DNA of 64,000 bases, taken from the NCBI RefSeq assembly GCF_028463845.1, contig NZ_CP116805.1, forward strand, positions 496,001-560,000, written 5' to 3'. Made by a program: the position numbers and the translations under genes. Position 1 is the stretch's first letter; each line of letters opens with the position of its first letter. Source of the stretch: Gimibacter soli. Lineage in GTDB: Bacteria; Pseudomonadota; Alphaproteobacteria; Sphingomonadales; Kordiimonadaceae. Shown piece after piece: positions 58,597 through 64,000 of the stretch. The notes beneath the pieces are model-generated. The model had not been told where the DNA came from. It saw only the letters and a program-made list of their open reading frames with translations, and ran no database searches.

Positions 58597-60326
58597 GGCT
58601 TTTCTCCGGCGGGCGGTTCCGGTGGCAGGGCACGCGGCGACTGGCCGATGGGCGGTCGCTCGGTCAGGGTGCCGTCCTTCAGGGTATAAAGCCGGTTCGC
58701 GATCGCCAGCAGCGACGGGCGGTAGGTGACAAGCACGATGCCGGTATCGTGAGCGAGATCGAGCAGAACCTGCTTGAGGAGCATTTCACCGGTCTGGTCG
58801 AGCGCCGAATTGGCTTCGTCAAACAGGACGATTGACGGGTGACGTGCGAGAACGCGGGCGATGGCGATACGCTGGGCCACCCCGCTTGGCAGGCTGGAGG
58901 CCGAGGCCTCGCCGACCTTGGTGTCGTAGCCATCGGGGAGGCGCGCGAAAACTTCATCAAGGCCCAGCCGTGCCGCCGCGGCAAGCGAGGCGTCGAGCGA
59001 CTGGTCCTTGCGGAAGAAGGCGAGATTTTCAAGCACACTGCCCTGCAATAGGCGGGGCCGCTGCGGCAGGTAGGCGATCTGCTGGCGGATCACATCAGGG
59101 CTGGCGCCATAAAGCTTTTCGCCGTTCACCAGAAATTCGCCGTCGGTCGGGATCAGGCGGCCCATCAACAGGTGCAACAGCGTTGTCTTGCCGCTGCCAT
59201 TGTCGCCCTGGATACCTACGATCTCGCCGCGTTTCACCGAAAGATTGATACCCTGAAGTACCGTCGGAAGGTCCTGCCGGTAACGGAAGGACACATTGCT
59301 GAGCGCGAGTGTTTCAAGCGCGCCGGGCGGGGCGTCGCCTTCATGGCGGCGTTCGCGCGGCAGGGCATCGATGGCGGCGATCTTGTCCTCGGCCACGCGG
59401 ATCGACTGATAGCGGGTCCATAGCGACAGCGCCCGCATGGCGGGCTGGATGGCGCGGCCGGCAAGGAGGGTGCAGGCCGCAAGCGAACCGATTGTCAGAT
59501 AGTCATGGATCACGAACCAGGCACCGATGGTGGCAACCAGCACCATTGTCAGCTGATTGGCAACACTGCCGACCGACTGGCTGAGCGAGGAGAGAAGCGC
59601 CACGCGGTGGCCGCTGGCGGCGGCACTTTCCATCAGGCGTTCATAGCGGCGCTCCATCAGCGCTTCCATCGCCATCGATTTGATCGTGTGGATGCCGCCA
59701 AGGGTTTCGATAATGAAATTGTAGCGCCGGTCATCCCAGATATTGCGGTCATTGAGCGCGGATTTCAGCCCGCGGCCAAGCCACAGGCCGATCCAGCCGG
59801 TCAGGATCAGGATGACGATCGGGATCACCACAAGCCAGCCGCCGATATAGGCCAGAAGCCCGAGGAACAAGACAATGAAAGGCGCGTCGATGAAGGAAAT
59901 GGCCGCCTGGCTTGCGTAAAAGTCGCGGATGGAATCGATCGCGGTCATGCGGTCCAGATGGTTGCCGGCGGGGATCGCCTCGATGGTCTCAAGATCGCCT
60001 TCGAGTAGCCGGTCGGCTGCATGCTTGCCGGCCTGATGCTCGAACCGGGCGCCGGACCAGCCGGCGAGCCACGACCGCGCCACCTTCAGGATGGTTTCAA
60101 GCACCATGACAAGGAACAGGCCAAGGATCAGGTAAGTGAAGGTGCCGGTTGCCTGATTGGGGATGACGCGGTCATAGACCTGCAGGGTAACGAGCGGCAG
60201 GGCAAGCGACATCAGATTGATGCCGAAAGAGGCCACCAGCATGTCCGGCCGGGCAAGCGGAAGATAATGCCGCCACAAGCCGACGAGCTCGTTTTCCTGT
60301 GCCGCAACTTCCCCCGGTCTAGCCAT
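58593..60326 (-). CDS. Type I secretion ABC transporter, subunit B (altered H-loop)
   Basis: A 577-residue half-transporter without a C39-like domain. Six transmembrane segments lie at about 30-290. The ATPase domain has Walker A GDNGSGKT (about 374-381), the signature LPSGV (479-483) in place of LSGGQ, and Walker B IVLFDE (499-504) with the catalytic Glu. Tyr535 stands in VTYRPS where the H-loop His is expected. First gene of the secretion operon on the minus strand, divergent from the RTX gene. The substitutions suggest one weakened ATP site in a heterodimeric exporter, as in the two-ABC MARTX systems (RtxB/RtxE). Confidence 0.92.
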   Translation of the reverse strand: MARPGEVAAQENELVGLWRHYLPLARPDMLVASFGINLMSLALPLVTLQVYDRVIPNQATGTFTYLILGLFLVMVLETILKVARSWLAGWSGARFEHQAGKHAADRLLEGDLETIEAIPAGNHLDRMTAIDSIRDFYASQAAISFIDAPFIVLFLGLLAYIGGWLVVIPIVILILTGWIGLWLGRGLKSALNDRNIWDDRRYNFIIETLGGIHTIKSMAMEALMERRYERLMESAAASGHRVALLSSLSQSVGSVANQLTMVLVATIGAWFVIHDYLTIGSLAACTLLAGRAIQPAMRALSLWTRYQSIRVAEDKIAAIDALPRERRHEGDAPPGALETLALSNVSFRYRQDLPTVLQGINLSVKRGEIVGIQGDNGSGKTTLLHLLMGRLIPTDGEFLVNGEKLYGASPDVIRQQIAYLPQRPRLLQGSVLENLAFFRKDQSLDASLAAAARLGLDEVFARLPDGYDTKVGEASASSLPSGVAQRIAIARVLARHPSIVLFDEANSALDQTGEMLLKQVLLDLAHDTGIVLVTYRPSLLAIANRLYTLKDGTLTERPPIGQSPRALPPEPPAGEKP

Positions 60327-60656
60327 ATAGTCCGATCAGCCCCGTTTCGCCCCGAATGCGCCTGTCGTTAAGCCAGCCCCGTATAAGGGCTAAAAGCGGC
60401 TTGTTTACCGACACTTCGGACGGCTTCCCCCACTAATATGGCCGGTTCCTGTAAAGATTGCTACAGTAATGGCGTGAGGTTCCAGCCAGACCCTGACCTA
60501 CAGGGAAACCCCGCTAAAAGTCTCGTAAAATTTTAGCCATTCTTTGCCTTTTTTTTAAAAACAAGCGAGCAATATTGTCACGACTGGCAAGAGAGTCGAA
60601 CCGGGATACATGCCGATATTTGCCAGAGCTCCGGTTCCAGAGACAGGAATAGTGCC
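60327..60656. other. Divergent intergenic region (secretion operon / RTX gene)
   Basis: A 330-base stretch without a gene. It holds a small stem CCCTG/CAGGG (60491-60505) and an inverted repeat GCTAAAA/TTTTAGC (60513-60519 with 60531-60537) followed 11 bases later by eight T (60549-60556). AGGAATAGTGCC then leads into the RTX GTG start. Promoters for both directions must lie here; I found no pair with good spacing. The hairpin and T run could form a leader attenuator of the RTX transcript. Confidence 0.5.
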
Positions 60657-63600
60657 GTGACTGATCGTACCGAAACCACGAAATCGAACACTCCGTCCGC
60701 TGACGAGGAACTGGCGCTGTCGACGCCGGTGACCAACAACCCGGACGACGAGGCCCTGCTGACCGGCGGGACCGACTTCGAAGTGTCGGACGACGCCATT
60801 TCGCCGAACCTGCACACCGGGACCGGGAGTGAAGGCGAGGCGACCCAGTCCGGCGTCGACGGTGCGGGCGATGGCTACAGCGCTTCCGGCTACACTGAAA
60901 GCGACCCTGCAGCCAAATCCTCAGGCGATACGGTGGATGGTTCGGAAAATGTCCAGACCGGGACCGAAAGCCGCGACGACGAGATTTATGCCGGGGATAA
61001 TGCAGAAGGCAGCAGCGCTGCACCCGCGGCCGACGATCAATCCGTGGATATTCTTGATCAGGATGCCGGCACCACGGACGCCAGCAGCCCGATCAGCGCG
61101 CGCTCGACCGATACCTTCACCGTGCAGGAGCCCGTGAGCGGCCAGACCGACGAACCGGTCGATGAGGTTGAGCCTGAGCCCGAGCCGCAGCCGGAAGAGC
61201 CGGTCGATGAGGTGGAGCCGGAGCCTGAGCCGCAACCGGAAGAGTCGGTCGACGAGGTGGAGCCTGAGCCTGAGCCGCAGCCGGAAGAACCGATTGATGA
61301 GGTTGAGCCTGAGCCCGAGCCGCAGCCGGAAGAACCGGTCGATGAGGTTGAGCCTGAGCCCGAACCGCAGCCGGAAGAGCCGGTTGATGAAGTTGAGCCC
61401 GAGCCTGAGCCGCAGCCGGAAGAACCGATTGATGAGGTTGAGCCTGAGCCCGAACCGCAACCCGAAGAACCGGTCGATGAGGTCGAGCCCGAGCCTGAGC
61501 AAGAACCGCAGCCGGAAGAACCGGTTGACGAGGTCGAGCCCGAGCCTGAGCCGCAACCGGAAGAGCCGGTTGATGACGGCAATAATGGCCACGGTAATGA
61601 CGAAGACGGCGTTGACGAGAGCAATCCCGGTCGGGGCGGCGGTGGGCCGACCGGCGAGAATAACGAGCAACAAGCTGAGGAACCGGTTGATGAGGTGGAA
61701 CCCGAGCCCGAGCCGCAGCCCGAAGAGCCGGTTGACGAAGTAACGCCGCCTCCGCCCGCCGAACCGCGCGATCTTGGCACCGTAACAGCGAATAACGCCA
61801 ATTCGCTGCCGGGGATCAAGGTCTATACCGTCAACCTGCACAATGAAGTGGGCACCGTTGACAAGGTCGATGGCGGCATGGGCGTTGACGAGCCCGACGA
61901 CCGTATCGGCCAGATCGAGTTTGATCCCAAGACCGGCAAGTCCGAGCAGCTGGTGATGGAACTGGATGAAGACGCCACGGAAATGACCTGGTCGGTTGAC
62001 CGTCTGTATGCCAACGAAGAACGCGACGGCTATAAGGGTACCGACGAAACCGGCCGTTACGAGATTTTCAATGACGGCGTGAAGGTCGGTGAGGGCCAGT
62101 TTGTTGCCAATCAGGGCAGCGACAATGGCACCTACACGATCAGCCACTCTGGCGGGTTTGACAAGGTTATCTTCTCGGCCCGTGACTTCACGAATGGCGC
62201 GCAATCGAACGAGGATGCCAACAAGGACGGCCTCGCCGATGACGGCAGCTTCAATAATGTCGACAGCACCGGCAAAACGCTGACGACGGGTGCCAGCCGC
62301 ACCGATAGCAGTGACTATGTGGTGACCAGCGTCAATTTCAAGACGACGCTGGAACAGCAGCCGCAACAGGAAAAGCCGGCGGCAGAAGACCCGCCGGTTG
62401 TTCCGGTCGAGCAGGAGCCTGAAGAGCCGGTTGAGGATGTGGTGCCAGAAGAGCCCGTCGAGGAGGAACCGGCGGAAGAACAGCCGGTTGACGAGCAGCC
62501 TGCGGAAGAAGAGCCGGTCGCAGAGGAAGAGCCTGCTGCCGAGGAACCGGTTGAAGAAGAACCGGTTGGCGAAGATGTTCCCGAGGCCGGCGCTGTTGTC
62601 GTACCGGAACCCGAGCCCGAGCCCGAGGCTCCGGCACCCGAACCCGTTACCGTGAAGCTCACCTTCATGGGCGAAGATGCCGGCTATCACAGCTCGGTCG
62701 GTGTTTACCGCGTGGGCCAGGACGGCAATATCAGCGACGTGCAGATCGTGTTCCGCGATGTCTCGAACGGGGTATCCGGCATGAATGCGGGTCAAACCTC
62801 GGCGACCTTCAACAATTATGTGGAAGGCGACAAGGTCGGCGTCTTCATCGTGGCGGATGGCTGGAACCAGAACGGCGGCTATTCAAGCCTGCCTGCCGGC
62901 GGCAGTTATTCCTTCGTGAACAGTTCCGGCGAACAGGCGAGTGCGAGTGACCCGAGCGTGAAGCTCGTTTACACCGCGCCGTCGGGCCAGACCTACAATA
63001 TCAAAGGTGATGTGTTCCATGCCGGTAATGACGCATCGGACCTGAACCCCGACAATATCAATCACACGAAGATTGATACGTCCGAAACGGGCGATGCCGC
63101 CATCATCAACTTTGAAGACCTCAAAGGCGGTGGCGACCTGGACTTCAACGACATGGCGCTGAAGGTCGAGGTTGAAGGTGGTTCAGTCGAAGTTGGCGGC
63201 AAGGAAATCACCGACCCTGATGCGGTCGTGGTTGAAGAGCCCGAAGCACCGGCGGAAGAAGCTGTTGTGGCACCGGTTGAGGATGAAGCGCCGGTGGAAG
63301 AACCGGCTGCCGACCCTGAAGCTGCCGAACAGGAAGCCGCAAACGACGAACAGCCGGCAGAAGAGCAACCCGCTGACGACACCCCGGATGCCCCCGTTAT
63401 TCAGGGCACGGACAATCAGGATATGCTGGTTGGTGGCAACGACGCCGAGGAAATCCACGGTGCCGGCGGCGGTGACATGGTCGTGGGTGGTGGCGGTAAC
63501 GACACCATCTATGGTGAAGGTGGTGCCGACCATCTGAACGGCGATGCTGGCGACGATGTGATCGTGGGCGGCGAAGGTGCCGACATGCTGAACGGCGGCG

Positions 63601-63857
63601 ACGGCAGTGACGTGCTGTTTGCGGGCGACGGCGACTATGTCTCCGGTGGTACCGGTGCAGGCTGGGTCGATACGCTGGATGTTTCGGGCATCGAAGGCGC
63701 CGGTGGCAGCGCCGACTGGACGCTCAACCTGACGAGCGGTTCGGTGGTCGAGCAGGGCGCTGACTATATCACCCTCACGCAGGATGCCTCGGGCCACCTG
63801 ACGACCGCTGACGGCAGCGAGATCGAGTTCGAAGGCATCGAACGCATCAACGGCTGA
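60657..63857 (+). CDS. Large RTX/DUF4114 secreted protein with Pro-Glu repeats
   Basis: A 1066-residue acidic protein with no N-terminal signal peptide, as expected for type I secretion. Residues 1-165 are a polar Ser/Asp-rich region. Residues 167-303 hold nine tandem PVDEVEPEPEPQPEE-type units, with one more unit at 343-357. A beta-rich domain follows at about 375-560 (VYTVNLHNEVGTVDKVDGG, GRYEIFNDGVKVGEGQF), then a Glu/Pro linker. A DUF4114-like domain spans about 665-840 and ends FEDLKGGGDLDFNDMALKVE. RTX nonapeptides (about 915-1000: GGNDAEEIHG, GGGGNDTIYG, GGEGADMLNG) and a C-terminal secretion region complete it. Likely cell-surface or matrix protein and substrate of the divergent exporter. 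Confidence 0.88.
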   Translation: MTDRTETTKSNTPSADEELALSTPVTNNPDDEALLTGGTDFEVSDDAISPNLHTGTGSEGEATQSGVDGAGDGYSASGYTESDPAAKSSGDTVDGSENVQTGTESRDDEIYAGDNAEGSSAAPAADDQSVDILDQDAGTTDASSPISARSTDTFTVQEPVSGQTDEPVDEVEPEPEPQPEEPVDEVEPEPEPQPEESVDEVEPEPEPQPEEPIDEVEPEPEPQPEEPVDEVEPEPEPQPEEPVDEVEPEPEPQPEEPIDEVEPEPEPQPEEPVDEVEPEPEQEPQPEEPVDEVEPEPEPQPEEPVDDGNNGHGNDEDGVDESNPGRGGGGPTGENNEQQAEEPVDEVEPEPEPQPEEPVDEVTPPPPAEPRDLGTVTANNANSLPGIKVYTVNLHNEVGTVDKVDGGMGVDEPDDRIGQIEFDPKTGKSEQLVMELDEDATEMTWSVDRLYANEERDGYKGTDETGRYEIFNDGVKVGEGQFVANQGSDNGTYTISHSGGFDKVIFSARDFTNGAQSNEDANKDGLADDGSFNNVDSTGKTLTTGASRTDSSDYVVTSVNFKTTLEQQPQQEKPAAEDPPVVPVEQEPEEPVEDVVPEEPVEEEPAEEQPVDEQPAEEEPVAEEEPAAEEPVEEEPVGEDVPEAGAVVVPEPEPEPEAPAPEPVTVKLTFMGEDAGYHSSVGVYRVGQDGNISDVQIVFRDVSNGVSGMNAGQTSATFNNYVEGDKVGVFIVADGWNQNGGYSSLPAGGSYSFVNSSGEQASASDPSVKLVYTAPSGQTYNIKGDVFHAGNDASDLNPDNINHTKIDTSETGDAAIINFEDLKGGGDLDFNDMALKVEVEGGSVEVGGKEITDPDAVVVEEPEAPAEEAVVAPVEDEAPVEEPAADPEAAEQEAANDEQPAEEQPADDTPDAPVIQGTDNQDMLVGGNDAEEIHGAGGGDMVVGGGGNDTIYGEGGADHLNGDAGDDVIVGGEGADMLNGGDGSDVLFAGDGDYVSGGTGAGWVDTLDVSGIEGAGGSADWTLNLTSGSVVEQGADYITLTQDASGHLTTADGSEIEFEGIERING
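61155..61565 (+). repeat. Nine in-frame 45-base tandem repeats inside the RTX gene
   Basis: Units begin at 61155, 61200, 61245, 61290, 61335, 61380, 61425, 61470 (51 bases, 17 codons) and 61521. Each encodes P/S-V/I-DEVEPEPEPQPEE. A tenth copy lies at 61683-61727 after a Gly/Asn-rich insert. Unit lengths are multiples of three, so copy-number change would keep the reading frame. Confidence 0.9.
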
Positions 63858-63875
63858 TTGGCATCAGAATAGCGA

Positions 63876-63916
63876 AAGGCGCTGGCACCCCATGGTTCCG
63901 GCGCCTTTTCCTTTTC
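63876..63916 (+). terminator. Intrinsic terminator after the RTX gene
   Basis: AAGGCGCTGG (63876-63885) pairs with CCGGCGCCTT (63898-63907), one G-U pair, and continues into TTCCTTTT. It overlaps the 3' end of the convergent gene at the window edge. Confidence 0.85.
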
Positions 63917-64000
63917 AGCGCAGGCCGTCCGCCACTTCACGGGTGATGCGGACAAGGCGTTTCAGGTCGCGGTCGGTGGAAAGCCTGTGGTCGCCTTCGG
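63915..64000 (-). CDS. C-terminal end of an alpha/beta-hydrolase-like protein (cut by window edge)
   Basis: Only the last 28 codons are present. They read EGDHRLSTDRDLKRLVRITR and so on to a TGA at 63917-63915. The GDHRLS motif followed by a charged helix is the usual end of a family of small alpha/beta hydrolases, where this His would be catalytic. The rest of the gene is beyond the right edge. Convergent with the RTX gene. Family assignment rests on this one motif. Confidence 0.5.
   Translation of the reverse strand, partial: EGDHRLSTDRDLKRLVRITREVADGLR

Noticed and set aside
60401-60439. TTGTTT ... TAATAT as an RTX promoter
   Set aside because: The elements are 27 bases apart, far from the required spacing.
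61155-61727. Regular 45-base repeats considered as a CRISPR array
   Set aside because: There are no unique spacers of constant length, the units are in frame with a large gene, and no cas genes are near.
60921-62795. Antisense 624-codon frame over the RTX gene with RLRLGL-type repeats
   Set aside because: The periodicity is a mirror of the in-frame Pro/Glu repeats of the RTX gene, and the product has no plausible start context or domain.

Overview
The window looks like chromosomal DNA of a free-living alphaproteobacterium, probably from the Kordiimonadales or a nearby marine lineage. This is inferred from gene order and cannot be proved from the window. High-GC coding sequence is organised in familiar alphaproteobacterial blocks: dnaK-dnaJ; ubiquinone hydroxylase back to back with ftsK-lolA-xth; DUF3576-leuS-lptE-holA; secB and fxsA divergent from timA-mltA-smr; hslVU divergent from hisBHAFE; and rsmB-rpe-heparinase-purH. 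Two promoters resemble alphaproteobacterial RpoH sites (before dnaK and hslV), and one intergenic region carries a CtrA-type box beside a DnaA box.

Layout. 1-3.95 kb: start of signal peptidase I (truncated by the window edge), dnaK, dnaJ and a small lipoprotein. 3.96-10.1 kb: an accessory block with a TetR regulator divergent from a secreted parallel beta-helix protein, a diheme c-type cytochrome and a large TonB-dependent receptor, closed by a strong terminator. 10.1-22.1 kb: dapB with two tandemly duplicated small genes, a DUF2244 protein and ubiquinone hydroxylase, ftsK-lolA-unknown-xth, a palindromic repeat, an OmpR-type response regulator, ribA, an L,D-transpeptidase-like gene, yggS and a thiE-like gene. 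22.1-28.5 kb: an outer-membrane beta-barrel candidate, then DUF3576-leuS-lptE-holA, then an AT-rich gap with DnaA, CtrA and hairpin signals and a small DUF1508 gene. 28.5-36.1 kb: a GlxA-type regulator facing a DJ-1/isonitrile hydratase-like enzyme, secB, fxsA, timA, mltA, smr, an XRE regulator and yifB. 36.1-44.8 kb: an M23 peptidase with hisE-F-A-H-B on the minus strand, then hslV-hslU and a run of small envelope or housekeeping genes on the plus strand. 44.8-53.8 kb: an OlsB-like acyltransferase, an AmpG-like permease, a hotdog protein, rsmB-rpe-heparinase-purH and an acidic lipoprotein. 53.9-64 kb: a HIT protein, nth and a type I secretion operon (HlyD adaptor plus two different ABC half-transporters), divergent from a 1066-residue repeat-rich RTX/DUF4114 protein that is the likely substrate. 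The last 86 bases hold the end of an alpha/beta-hydrolase-like gene.

Most of the window is housekeeping. The best candidates for under-described biology are: (i) the beta-helix/diheme-cytochrome pair with its TetR and TonB neighbours; (ii) the two-ABC-subunit type I secretion system, both subunits with altered signature motifs and one with Tyr in place of the H-loop His, next to a repeat-rich RTX protein; (iii) the DnaA/CtrA/GANTC cluster in the gap after holA; and (iv) the duplicated pair behind dapB. Start codons were chosen by eye from Shine-Dalgarno spacing, overlaps and family N-termini, and several have plausible alternatives.
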